In this document: piece after piece, positions 15,194 through 22,533 of the stretch
Layout of the letters: every line of letters starts with the position of its first letter
Position numbering within the stretch: position 1 is the first letter of the stretch
Assembly (NCBI GenBank): GCA_947259865.1
Contig: CAMYNZ010000058.1
Span: 1 to 25,072, forward strand
Origin: an uncultured Desulfobacterales bacterium
GTDB lineage: Bacteria > Desulfobacterota > Desulfobacteria > Desulfobacterales > G020354645
Reading direction: 5' to 3'
DNA: 25,072 nt
Notes under the pieces: generated by a model
What the model was told of the DNA's origin: nothing
What the model saw: the letters and a program-made list of their open reading frames with translations, nothing else
The model's database searches: none
Translations under genes and position numbers: made by a program

Positions 15194-15817
15194 CTATCTA
15201 TCAAGCAAGTGGTTCTCTTCGGGTAGTAATGCGTTGAGCTCTCGTATCAGCCGGTCGACGGTTGTGAAAATAATACCATGCAGCCCCAGTTTTTGGGCAG
15301 CGCTAACATGGCCGCTGGTGTCGTCGATAAAAACAGCTTCATACGGCAAAACCCCCAATCGATTCAATAATGTTGTGTAGGCAGCCGGATCCGGTTTGAT
15401 AAGCCCTTCATCACCGGAACAAAAGACCGCATCGAAAAGGTCCAGCATCCCCCAATCCAATAACCAGCGGCCCAAACCCGGTGGAGAGTTAGAAAGGACA
15501 GCCAGTCTGTACCGCCCTCGCAACTTCCGTATTATGTTGCGCACCCCCCTGTTGATCGATTCATCCGCGTGATAGCGGCGTCGAAAATCGTCAATCTTCC
15601 TGCGTGAATCCAATCCCAACCTGGGTCCGATGGCATACCAGAATTCTGTAGCAGTTATGCGTCCGAGCAATGCATGTTGCCACTCCTGACTGTCAAACAT
15701 AATTTTATTTATCAGGCCCGGCGCCAATCCCAAATCCTTTTCGTAATTACGGAACAGGCGCAACGGTTTTGGGGCCGAAATCACTCTCCCGAAATCAAAG
15801 ATGACGGCTGTTATCAT
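15194..15817 (-). CDS. HAD-superfamily hydrolase (HAD-IA, YihX-like motif variant)
   Basis: The 207-residue protein has motif I as FDFGRVI with nucleophile D8. The usual second aspartate (DxD) is glycine, as is common in the FDxGxV subgroup typified by YihX. Motif II is LSNSPPG, the motif III lysine is in GLIKPDPAAY, and motif IV is FIDDTSGHV. It is probably a small-molecule phosphatase acting on a sugar phosphate, but substrates in this family cannot be predicted. It is transcribed toward the PIG-L gene, with 75 bases between the two stops, and starts at ATG 15817 in the AT-rich region before the structured RNA candidate. Confidence 0.85.
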   Translation of the reverse strand: MITAVIFDFGRVISAPKPLRLFRNYEKDLGLAPGLINKIMFDSQEWQHALLGRITATEFWYAIGPRLGLDSRRKIDDFRRRYHADESINRGVRNIIRKLRGRYRLAVLSNSPPGLGRWLLDWGMLDLFDAVFCSGDEGLIKPDPAAYTTLLNRLGVLPYEAVFIDDTSGHVSAAQKLGLHGIIFTTVDRLIRELNALLPEENHLLDR

Positions 15818-15900
15818 TATAAAAATTGTCCCTCGCTTATAATATCAGAAAGGATTCTAAAAAATATCTTAAATAAAATAGATTACATTAAAAAAAAGAC

Positions 15901-15940
15901 TTGACAATGAATGCCACAATGTGGCATACAGACTTATAAC
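15901..15940 (+). promoter_or_regulatory. Promoter-like -35 box with embedded 17-bp perfect palindrome (putative operator)
   Basis: A perfect -35 box TTGACA (15901-15906) is followed by ATGCCACAATGTGGCAT (15911-15927), a perfect palindrome around AAT. Possible -10 boxes are CATACA (15925-15930, 18-base spacing, weak) and TATAAC (15935-15940, good match but 28-base spacing). A palindrome between the boxes is a classic repressor position. The region upstream is very AT-rich. No regulator gene is adjacent. Confidence 0.5.
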
Positions 15941-16141
15941 CTGGATGTCAATCCAGGCCGTAACATACCTCTTTTAACTGACGCGGGTAGATTTTTGTTT
16001 ACCGGCGTAGTCCCCTACGAACCCGGACCTGCCTCTTAAATAAGCCGGTGGCAATAGCCCTGCCTCCGGGTTATTCGAACTCGCCGGGTTTAGTCGGAGG
16101 ATGATCGACAACCCTTAACCTCTGTCCAGGAGGAATGTGCC

Positions 16142-16174
16142 ATGGAAAAGATCGTCCTGAAAATGCCGCTTTAA
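16142..16174 (+). CDS. Ten-residue leader-peptide-like ORF
   Basis: AGGAGG (16128-16133), an ideal ribosome-binding site, lies 8 bases before ATG 16142, which opens MEKIVLKMPL and stops at TAA 16172-16174. The stop directly abuts two mutually exclusive hairpins: AGCCTT/AAGGCT (16175-16193) and the 10-bp stem 16176-16208. This arrangement resembles translational attenuators, though no enriched codon and no regulated gene are evident. An overlapping 28-codon frame from ATG 16135 is only 1 base from the AGGAGG. Confidence 0.3.
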   Translation: MEKIVLKMPL

Positions 16175-16272
16175 AGCCTTCAGGGAAAAGGCTAGGTCCC
16201 CTGAAGGCAGTGAGACGGTAACATGTATTTATCATGTCATTAGACAATTTAAGTATTTGGGTCCACAAAAAT

Positions 16273-16308
16273 GCCGGAACATGCGGGGGGAGCTGTTCCG
16301 GCTTTCTT
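16273..16308. terminator. Bidirectional intrinsic terminator
   Basis: GCCGGAACA (16273-16281) pairs perfectly with TGTTCCGGC (16294-16302). The plus strand continues with TTTCTT and the minus strand with ATTTTTG. It would end the rightward structured transcript and the leftward dmeF-like gene, whose stop is at 16375. Confidence 0.8.
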
Positions 16309-16374
16309 ATGCCGTTGGACCGGAACCCATCACCGGTTAAGTCAATGCCGAACGGCGGGCGGGCGATTGACGTA

Positions 16375-17307
16375 TCAAAGCACGCAGGGTTTGCTCTCAC
16401 ATCGATTGACCTCGATGGTTATATGGGCCAGGTCCTTGAACCGGGTGAGAAGTTTTTTATAGTGGTTCGGCGATTTGGGAAAATGGGTCACAATTGAAAT
16501 GATGGCCGCCAGTTGGTTGGTCCCGATACGCCAGATATGCAGATCCGATACCCGGTTATCCGAATCGGCTTCTATGGTTGAATATATGCTGGCTACCGTT
16601 TCCATACTTACGTCTCTATCGAGCAAAATTTTACCGGTATCCCGTAATAGGCCGTATGACCATCGCATGATCACTGCTGCGCCCACAACACCCATAATCG
16701 GATCCATCCAAATCCATCCCAATGCCTTACCGGCTGTCAAAGCAATAATGGCCAACACGGAGGTAAGCGCATCCGCAAGCACGTGGAGATAGGCCGCTTT
16801 TAAATTATAGTCACGATGGTGCTGATGGCCGCCGGTGTGATCATGGGCGTGGTGGCGATCCCTCAGAATATATGCACTTACTAAATTTACGATTAGACCG
16901 GCGATGGCGACGATAATGGCTTCATCGAACCTGATGGATCGGGGTGCGAGCAGCCTTTCAAACGACTCCGCGGCCATCAGCAGTGCGACAACCGCTAAAA
17001 TCACCGCACTGGAAAATCCCCCCAGCACACCGACTTTTCCCGTGCCAAACGTATATTTCGGGTTATCAGCGTGACGACGGGCAAAATAATATGCAATGGC
17101 AGTTATACCAAGGGCGGCCGCATGGGTGCCCATGTGCCAGCCGTCGGCGAGCAGGGCCATCGATCCGAATAGCACCCCGGCGCTGATTTCTACGATCATC
17201 ATTGCCAGGGTCAGCAGGATCACCTGTTTGGTTTTGCGCAGGCCTTTATCGTCGCCGATAGTGAAACGATGGCTGTGTTTCCAGCTTTCGAGGGTATATA
17301 TATGCAT
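16375..17307 (-). CDS. dmeF: Cation diffusion facilitator, DmeF-like Co2+/Ni2+ exporter
   Basis: The 310-residue inner-membrane exporter has six predicted helices and the CDF metal-site residues in LLADGWHMGTH (D55, H58) and LHVLADALTS (H175, D179). Between helices 4 and 5 is a histidine-rich loop (HHAHDHTGGHQHH, about 152-164), typical of this family. The cytoplasmic C-terminal domain shows SDLHIWRIGTNQLAAIIS. The MADGWHM(S/G)THAAALG context is characteristic of DmeF, which expels cobalt and nickel. The longest frame begins at 17367, but ATG 17307 is 8 bases from AAGGA and gives the usual N-terminus. It may balance the CbiMNQO importer encoded 10 kb away. Confidence 0.88.
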   Translation of the reverse strand: MHIYTLESWKHSHRFTIGDDKGLRKTKQVILLTLAMMIVEISAGVLFGSMALLADGWHMGTHAAALGITAIAYYFARRHADNPKYTFGTGKVGVLGGFSSAVILAVVALLMAAESFERLLAPRSIRFDEAIIVAIAGLIVNLVSAYILRDRHHAHDHTGGHQHHRDYNLKAAYLHVLADALTSVLAIIALTAGKALGWIWMDPIMGVVGAAVIMRWSYGLLRDTGKILLDRDVSMETVASIYSTIEADSDNRVSDLHIWRIGTNQLAAIISIVTHFPKSPNHYKKLLTRFKDLAHITIEVNRCESKPCVL

Positions 17308-17474
17308 GGTGGATATCCTTTGTGTACGTAAGCGATTTCGATACGGGGTCGCGTTTTGATAGCCCACACGATACTTACCGTATTTCCGGGCCGATGCCTA
17401 TCCGGGATCATAGATGAAACACGAATGTCTCCGATATTCCGTCATTTCATTGTTCCCATCGTGAGCGCTACGAA

Positions 17475-18089
17475 TTAAGTTCTTTTGTGCGATGCACTTT
17501 TTTGCAGGTTAGCTGTGAATTGCTTCCGCACCCAGAACCTCCAGGGTGCGTCTCTATCTTTTGATGCGGCGTAATTGATACCAATTCTGGGGCCGACGCC
17601 GATAAAATGTTTAGGGATGCGAATATGGTTTTCAAGCCATAATTTTTTGCCGCGCACTAAATCCCAGGCATTGAGCGAGAGATCAATTGCCATCGCCTGG
17701 CAGAGTTTTGCGGGACCGTTGGTGAGTTCTGGGCCCCGTTTTCCTCTGAGCGCTTCCATGTGACGCTGGCCCTGCAATGGCATGATGGCCCTGAATAGCA
17801 CCGCACTGGGATTTTCCGGCGCCTGGGTGACGGCATTTAAAAGGTAATGCATACCGTAGGTAAAATACACGTAAGCGATGCCGGCCGGGCCGAACATGAT
17901 TTGATTACGTGGGGTTTTGCCCCTGAAGGCGTGGCTGGCGCTGTCATCGGCGCCGAGATAGGCTTCGGTTTCTATTACCATGCCGCTCATCCGGCGGCCC
18001 TTATGGTGACGGACCAATCTTGAGCCCAATAATCGGCGGGCAACCAGCAGGGTATCCCGTTCAAAAAAACTTCTTTTTAGAATCTCCAT
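17475..18089 (-). CDS. 3-methyladenine DNA glycosylase (AAG/MPG family)
   Basis: The protein excises alkylated purines (3-methyladenine, hypoxanthine) in base-excision repair. It contains VIETEAYLGADDSASHAFRG with the catalytic glutamate E42 and pocket tyrosine Y44, then TPRNQIMFGPAGIAYVYFTYGMHY and RGPELTNGPAKLCQAMAID, all hallmarks of the AAG fold. The longest frame starts at TTG 18116; ATG 18089 gives 204 residues, a normal family length, and is preferred. It lies 39 bases after the TraB-family gene on the same strand, probably co-transcribed. The C-terminus (SASHKRT) is a basic tail. Confidence 0.93.
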   Translation of the reverse strand: MEILKRSFFERDTLLVARRLLGSRLVRHHKGRRMSGMVIETEAYLGADDSASHAFRGKTPRNQIMFGPAGIAYVYFTYGMHYLLNAVTQAPENPSAVLFRAIMPLQGQRHMEALRGKRGPELTNGPAKLCQAMAIDLSLNAWDLVRGKKLWLENHIRIPKHFIGVGPRIGINYAASKDRDAPWRFWVRKQFTANLQKSASHKRT

Positions 18090-18128
18090 CCGTAAAGACC
18101 CCAGCCCCTGAATCAACTGCCGTCGGTG

Positions 18129-18962
18129 TCACAGATTGCCCGGCTTCCGGATGTGATACCCGTGTGCAATGAGCAATTGGCTGACACCCCGGATGTGCGG
18201 TGCGCCAATACAGGCCACGACGCCACCTTGCTCCAGATAGGATTCCATTCTTTCGTAAAAAATTCGATCGCGCCGGTCGATGACGGTTGGTGTGCGATTG
18301 GGATATCCCCGGGCAATCAACCGCAGATTTTCTAATTCGCCATCCAGATAGCTTTTGACATAGTCTTTCATATACCTGTTCCAGCGGTTTACCAATTTCA
18401 GAAAATTGATGATTCGGTCGTACGACAATGTCTCCAAAACCTTTATTTGTTCGTCTATCGTTTCGAGGGTGATGATTTTCTTTCCCAACTCACCGGCAAT
18501 GTTGTATGCTTCCAGATCGACCGAATATTTCCAGCCGTTTCTTTTCAGGAATGTGAACCATATCGTAAAAAATGCCAGCCAGGCCTTCATGCCCTTGATC
18601 AAATCATACACCGGGTTTTCCATTTTACCGGTGCGGAAGTTATACAGAAAATAGGGATCCCGCCGCCGGCATTCTGGAAAAAGGGAATGATAGATATCGG
18701 TGATGGTTTGAGAGCCCAGGTCTTGCACCAGGGGAACGTGGTTGTCGCCTGTCTTACCTGCAGCCTGGACTCTGTCCATGTTGTCCTGATCCAGCGGGCC
18801 TTCAAAAATGACGGTGCCGGCGTGGTCCAGGTATCGCTGCAGGGAGGTTTTAAAACTGTAAGGAAAGTAATGTGCCGTTCCGATAAGGTACGATTTTTTA
18901 TTGTTCTTTTGTACTTCCCAGATCATTTTAAGATTTTTTTGTTTTGATTTTATAAAAAACAT
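18129..18962 (-). CDS. TraB/GumN (PrgY/Tiki-fold) family protein
   Basis: The 277-residue protein has the family signatures GTAH (28-31), a conserved glutamate in VIFEGP (E53), the middle ETIDEQ motif and the C-terminal GAPHIRG. These build the putative metal site of the TraB/Tiki metalloprotease-like fold. Family members inhibit peptide signals (TraB, PrgY) or are uncharacterised (GumN). A hydrophobic segment around residues 125-138 (AWLAFFTIWFTFL) may be membrane-associated. No signal peptide is apparent. A second start at M13 (MIWEVQ) is possible. A miniature inverted-repeat element sits 21 bases upstream of its start. Confidence 0.8.
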   Translation of the reverse strand: MFFIKSKQKNLKMIWEVQKNNKKSYLIGTAHYFPYSFKTSLQRYLDHAGTVIFEGPLDQDNMDRVQAAGKTGDNHVPLVQDLGSQTITDIYHSLFPECRRRDPYFLYNFRTGKMENPVYDLIKGMKAWLAFFTIWFTFLKRNGWKYSVDLEAYNIAGELGKKIITLETIDEQIKVLETLSYDRIINFLKLVNRWNRYMKDYVKSYLDGELENLRLIARGYPNRTPTVIDRRDRIFYERMESYLEQGGVVACIGAPHIRGVSQLLIAHGYHIRKPGNL

Positions 18963-18990
18963 ATAAACAGAATCCTGATTGTAATTATAT

Positions 18991-19204
18991 GAGGGGTCGG
19001 GGTGTTTTTTTCACGGCAAGATGCCGGGTTGTTGCCTGCCAAGCCTGACAGCGGCAACTGCCTTACATTTTACTGCCGGCTATTTAAAACTTTCACTCGA
19101 ACAAGAACCGACGCCCTGTTTTGCCTTTCTAGACGGCAATAGCCTTCTGCCCATTGAAGCACCAGGGCGATCATCTTGTCGTGCAAAAAACACCCCGACC
19201 CCTC
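18991..19204. mobile_element. Miniature inverted-repeat transposable element, copy A (214 bp)
   Basis: The ends are 33-base inverted repeats (18991-19023 and 19172-19204) with only 2 mismatches, beginning GAGGGGTCGGGGTG and a T-run. They are flanked by 8-bp direct repeats, AATTATAT (18983-18990) and AATTGTAT (19205-19212), 7 of 8 identical, which looks like an aged target-site duplication. The interior encodes no recognisable transposase. The same terminal sequence recurs at 22534-22726. The element lies 13 bases past the stop of the following leftward GNAT-like gene. Confidence 0.75.
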
Positions 19205-19217
19205 AATTGTATATAAT

Positions 19218-20204
19218 CTATCGCAGCGCAAATAGGGTTTCAAGAAACGATGGTTTTTTTAAGACAAGCTCACACAGTTCAAATTTTAGGGTGGGACCTG
19301 CGCCCCATTTTTTTTTGAACCGTATGATACCTTCATTTATCCCCAGGCCCAGGTGTATGTATCGTTTACCGTATTCTTGGCTCATCTTAATCATTTCATA
19401 ACATAAAAGGTCGGAAGCACCCGCTGTGTAGTTCTTTTTGGAATGGCAGCCGACCACATAGGTGGAAAAACTCCTGGCAGCCAGGTCGACGATATAATAG
19501 GCGGCCAGCCGGTGGGCATCGTCCCAGGCATTTAAAACAACGGATTGGGCTGCAGGGTCCACATAACAAGGCATCCTGGATAAAAGCTCCCGAACCCGCG
19601 CCGGCGGTTTAATCCTTTTGATAAATTCCCGTGCCAGTTCAGCGTGGGCCTCACCGAATGCGGTGGCGCGTTCCACCGTTAATTTTGTGAGCGCATTATT
19701 GACAGCGCGTTTTAAGACGCCCTTAAGCATAAAATTTTTTATATCAAGCGTATAGAAATAGTCGCTTTGCCTCTCCCGGCAGGCAGGGCTGATTGACGGC
19801 GGCAACTCGGGTGCCATGAGAGACAGACGATTGGGATGGAATTGATTTTTAATTTTTTCAAAGATTTTCACAAATCCGCTTTGGGAAAATTCCCCCTCTA
19901 ATGGATATCCGACAACAATCAACCAGTCGTCTCTGCGGCAACAAAAATAGTCGTTGACCAGAAACGGCTCGCCACCCGACACCCGGGTGATTAAATCCAC
20001 GCTGTGTTCGGGAACATACGCGCGGTTTAGAATATATTTCTGGTCGTCAGCAGAGATCATCCAGTCGCCAAAAAATTGCCTCCGGCCAGAGCCGGGTTGG
20101 AGGTAATGTGTGATCGGGTCTTTCGTTTGATGTTGTTTGAAGGACCTTTCAGTTTCTATGATTGAATCCTTGAGCAAAATGGTTACTCTTAATGTATAAT
20201 TCAT
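19218..20204 (-). CDS. GNAT-like acyltransferase-fold protein, unassigned
   Basis: A 328-residue cytoplasmic protein. The C-terminal third reads like an Acetyltransf_6/FemAB-like GNAT core: RLAAYYIVDLAARSFSTYVVGCHSKKNYTAGASDLLCYEMIK, then KRYIHLGLGINEGIIRFKKKWG, in which GINEGIIRFKKKWGA matches the usual G-x-x-x-G-L-x-x-F-K-x-x-F-G ending. The N-terminal half is not recognised. The acceptor is unknown. It diverges from the small cysteine-rich gene, with only 37 bases between starts and a shared palindrome CCTTTAAAGG (20221-20230), so the two may be co-regulated. No strong ribosome-binding site precedes ATG 20204. Confidence 0.65.
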   Translation of the reverse strand: MNYTLRVTILLKDSIIETERSFKQHQTKDPITHYLQPGSGRRQFFGDWMISADDQKYILNRAYVPEHSVDLITRVSGGEPFLVNDYFCCRRDDWLIVVGYPLEGEFSQSGFVKIFEKIKNQFHPNRLSLMAPELPPSISPACRERQSDYFYTLDIKNFMLKGVLKRAVNNALTKLTVERATAFGEAHAELAREFIKRIKPPARVRELLSRMPCYVDPAAQSVVLNAWDDAHRLAAYYIVDLAARSFSTYVVGCHSKKNYTAGASDLLCYEMIKMSQEYGKRYIHLGLGINEGIIRFKKKWGAGPTLKFELCELVLKKPSFLETLFALR

Positions 20205-20241
20205 CGATGCCGATAATCAACCTTTAAAGGAGGATGCTGAC

Positions 20242-20391
20242 ATGCAAGGTCATAGAATTTCGAAAGAAGAACAGGGTTGTATGAGTTATTGTATTTTTAA
20301 ATTCTGGGGTGACCCGGATAACAAAGACAGTGCCGAAAAACGCGACAGAGAATATGAGGTTTGCCTGACGGACTGCCGTATCTGCGCTTAA
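20242..20391 (+). CDS. 49-residue cysteine-rich small protein
   Basis: ATG 20242 lies 8 bases after AAAGGAGG (20226-20233), one of the best ribosome-binding sites in the window, and the frame runs 49 codons to TAA 20389-20391, followed by a strong terminator at 20453-20476. The protein has five cysteines arranged C13-x3-C17 (CMSYC) and C41-x3-C45-x2-C48 (CLTDCRIC) around a charged helical middle (DPDNKDSAEKRDREYEV). A twin CX3C pattern suggests a disulfide-linked helical hairpin or a metal/cluster site. I recognise no family. The gene is shorter than common gene-finder cut-offs but its signals are convincing. Confidence 0.75.
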   Translation: MQGHRISKEEQGCMSYCIFKFWGDPDNKDSAEKRDREYEVCLTDCRICA

Positions 20392-20452
20392 TGACGGCGG
20401 TTGCTGGTGGGGCAACGATTCTCCGGTGCGTACCGATATTTGATAACAAGAA

Positions 20453-20476
20453 AAAGGCGGCTATCAGGCCGCCTTT
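20453..20476. terminator. Bidirectional intrinsic terminator
   Basis: AAAGGCGGC (20453-20461) pairs with GCCGCCTTT (20468-20476) over a 6-base loop. The plus side continues ATTC after TTT; the minus side ends in TTTTTCTTG. It serves the cysteine-rich gene from the left and the converging HAD gene from the right. Confidence 0.88.
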
Positions 20477-20537
20477 ATTCGTCTTGGCTAATATACGCGT
20501 TTGCGCACCGCCCCGAGCGCTAATTAAATGAGAAGTT

Positions 20538-21383
20538 TTAACCCTGGTAGGTTTGATTTCTGAGTTTAATCCGCTTGGCGATATTTTCGATGGCCATCAT
20601 CATAGATATGGACAGGGAAGAATCGCGTCCGTAATTCGCTGGTGCCAGATTGGATACGCGATCGTCCTCAATAAAACCCCAGGCACGGCCCCATTTGTCT
20701 CTGTTTTTTTTATCAAACACACCGATTGCGGTGCCACCGTGTTTTCTGATTAAAGAAAAACAGGGGACATCTGTGTATCCGTCCCCGACAAAAATCATCT
20801 GGTTAAACGGTATTTGCAGGTTTTCATCCTTTATTTTTTTATTGACCTCGAAGGGTTTTCCGCGGGACTGGGCTCCGGTTATTCCCTTGGCGATATGAAA
20901 CAAATATCGGGTTTTATCGGTGAAACTGACAATATTTTTTGGAAAATTAATTTTACCGGAATCAGCATAGCAAAAATCGCAGGCCCAGATATCATCAAAG
21001 TATTTTGCGAGTTTGGTAGCACGCAAGATTTCCCCGATTCCACTGCTGATAAGATAAAATGCCACCTTGGCATCCGGGTTGACGGAAGCCACGTGTTGAC
21101 GGAGTCGCGTGAATATCCGTGTGGCACCGTTATAGGGAGATATCTGACGTCCCCATTTGACCAGTTCTTGCCGGGTGATGGTTTTGCCGTTGGCGGAATT
21201 CGATTTTTGTATCATCTTATAAAGATAGGCTGGAATCGGGTCCCATCCGGCACTTAACAGCGGTTCCACCGCTTCATTCCAAAAATGGGGCACATCAATG
21301 CCGATACTTTCAAGAAAACTGGACGTACTGTCGGGTGCCAGTGTGCCATCGAAATCGAAAATAACCGCAATTGTATTCTGCAT
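20538..21383 (-). CDS. HAD-superfamily phosphatase
   Basis: A 281-residue hydrolase with motif I VIFDFDGTLAPD (D10, D12), motif II around FYLISSGIGEIL, a lysine region before IPFNQ and motif IV MIFVGDGYTDVPC. It has a large helical cap (residues about 20-100) of C1 type, so it acts on a small phosphorylated metabolite. The longest frame begins at 21440; ATG 21383, 8 bases from AAGGA, is preferred. It is the last gene of a leftward trio with an ArsN2-like acetyltransferase and a methyltransferase (88 bases gap), and ends at the strong terminator 20453-20476. Substrate unknown. Confidence 0.85.
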   Translation of the reverse strand: MQNTIAVIFDFDGTLAPDSTSSFLESIGIDVPHFWNEAVEPLLSAGWDPIPAYLYKMIQKSNSANGKTITRQELVKWGRQISPYNGATRIFTRLRQHVASVNPDAKVAFYLISSGIGEILRATKLAKYFDDIWACDFCYADSGKINFPKNIVSFTDKTRYLFHIAKGITGAQSRGKPFEVNKKIKDENLQIPFNQMIFVGDGYTDVPCFSLIRKHGGTAIGVFDKKNRDKWGRAWGFIEDDRVSNLAPANYGRDSSLSISMMMAIENIAKRIKLRNQTYQG

Positions 21384-21470
21384 AATTTTTTTCCTTGGCC
21401 CGGATAATACCCGTTTTGACTGCAAAGTACCATCAGGCAACGCTGGTAGTAAAACAGATGTAAAGTAACG

Positions 21471-21908
21471 CTAAATAGCCCCAAGGGATTTGACCATACA
21501 CACAGCGCTGGCCGGGCACAGGTTTTTAAATTCGGCCGTCTGCTGTAAAACGGTCGGCACCAAATTCCGATCTGTTTTTTGGTATCCCTGTTTTGAGAAA
21601 AATCCTTGCGCCGTCAGGGTCAGTAAATATAGCGCGCCAACCCTTTTGGAGCGTGCATAAGCTTCAGCCCGTTTTGTCAGCTGGGTGGCAAAGCCTTTAT
21701 TTCTTTTGGATGGGGCTATGGCCAGCGAGCGCAGCAACGCAAACTTTCCAAAAATTTCGAGCCCCACAACGCCGGCGATCCTCTCAGCGTCCCGCAGGAT
21801 CAAGAAGTGGTCCAGATGGTCAGGAGTGATATCCTCACCGGGTAATCCGCAATCCAGCATCTTCTCCATAAGGGCATCACGCTGTGTTACCAATTTTTCT
21901 TGCCACAA
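21471..21908 (-). CDS. arsN2: ArsN2-like GNAT acetyltransferase
   Basis: A 145-residue GNAT enzyme whose body follows the ArsN2 pattern closely: GLPGEDITPDHLDHFL, RIAGVVGLEIFGKFALLRSLAIAP with the acetyl-CoA loop RNKGFATQL, GALYLLTLTAQGFFSKQGYQ and the ending AEFKNLCPASAVCMVKSL. ArsN2-type proteins occur in arsenic-resistance loci and are linked to N-acetylation of organoarsenicals; activity here is inferred. The start is uncertain: TTG 21908 is the first possible codon after an in-frame TGA and has no ribosome-binding site, and the first beta strand seen in relatives is partly missing. It follows the methyltransferase by 18 bases. No arsR, arsB or arsC gene is present in the window. Confidence 0.75.
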   Translation of the reverse strand: MWQEKLVTQRDALMEKMLDCGLPGEDITPDHLDHFLILRDAERIAGVVGLEIFGKFALLRSLAIAPSKRNKGFATQLTKRAEAYARSKRVGALYLLTLTAQGFFSKQGYQKTDRNLVPTVLQQTAEFKNLCPASAVCMVKSLGAI

Positions 21909-21926
21909 AATTCAAAAAAATCACAA

Positions 21927-22499
21927 TTAAGGGCCTAATATAAATCCGGCCAAATAATTATAAGGGCCCACATCTGTAACATATTCTTTGCGAAAGCCAT
22001 AAGGCCCAACGATGCTTTTTACTTCTTCGGCCGTCAGGCGGATCTCAATGGGCGGTCCCGGCGGTCCTTGGACCTTTATAAATTCGATAATTGCCAGCAA
22101 GCCCCCGGGTTTTAGAACCCGCGCTATTTCTTTAAGCGCTCCATGTTGCGTTTGAACCTCCACAAGGTCATGCAGCACCGTTGCCATCAGGCATATATCA
22201 ATGGATTCATTGTTTATTGGGATTCGTTTGCTGATATCTCCAACGGTGGCCCAAATTTTGGGACTCTTTTTTTTTGAAATCTCCTTTTGCAGAGATGAGA
22301 TTCCTTCTGGCCACAAGTCTATGGCAAATATAATGCTATTTTCTCCAAGTACTTCAGCAAGCGCCAGGGAATAATTACCGATTCCACAGGCAGCATCGAG
22401 AAATACCAGATCGCGATCAAGCGGAAGCGTATCAAATAATAATGCCGGCTCGATCAGATCAAAACTACTTTTCCCGGCTGCAACAGGTTTGTCATTCAT
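21927..22499 (-). CDS. Class I SAM-dependent methyltransferase
   Basis: The 190-residue protein has SAM motif I VFLDAACGIGNYS (32-44), motif II IFAIDLWPEG, and the later ICLMATVLHDL and ARVLKPGGLLAIIEF segments of the UbiE/Methyltransf_11 group. ATG 22499 is preceded by GAGGG at a good distance. It heads the leftward set with the ArsN2-like gene. The neighbour invites comparison with arsenite methyltransferase ArsM, but the set of cysteines needed by ArsM is not present, so another acceptor is more likely. A miniature inverted-repeat element lies 35 bases upstream, within its promoter region. Confidence 0.85.
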   Translation of the reverse strand: MNDKPVAAGKSSFDLIEPALLFDTLPLDRDLVFLDAACGIGNYSLALAEVLGENSIIFAIDLWPEGISSLQKEISKKKSPKIWATVGDISKRIPINNESIDICLMATVLHDLVEVQTQHGALKEIARVLKPGGLLAIIEFIKVQGPPGPPIEIRLTAEEVKSIVGPYGFRKEYVTDVGPYNYLAGFILGP

Positions 22500-22533
22500 A
22501 TGCGCCCTCTTTCATTTTCGGTATTATTTAGAT

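Larger units (their letters stand above)
15940..16308 (+). ncRNA. Candidate structured untranslated transcript, class unknown
   Basis: The region has no convincing protein gene but much RNA-like structure on the plus strand: a 5' hairpin CCTGGAT-GTCA-ATCCAGG (15940-15957); CGTAG-TCCC-CTACG (16006-16019); AACCCGG (16020-16026) able to pair with CCGGGTT at 16066-16072 or 16084-16090; CCTCCG pairing with CGGAGG over about 26 bases (16062-16100); a 10-bp stem 16176-16185/16199-16208; and a terminator at 16273-16308. It begins just after a promoter-like site. I checked it by eye for RNase P, tmRNA, 6S, cobalamin, FMN, GEMM and fluoride motifs without a match. It may be a regulatory RNA, an orphan leader or a decayed element. 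Confidence 0.4.

Noticed and set aside
16060..16090. tRNA-like segment (TTCGAAC near GGGTT)
   Set aside because: The flanking bases do not form a T stem and no anticodon or acceptor arms line up.
16071..16400. Minus-strand 109-residue ORF over the structured region
   Set aside because: Low-complexity composition, no recognisable domain, no ribosome-binding site; it also overlaps the dmeF-like 3' end and the terminator.
21927..22499. Arsenite methyltransferase ArsM
   Set aside because: Located next to an ArsN2-like gene, but the conserved ArsM cysteines are missing and the protein is too short.
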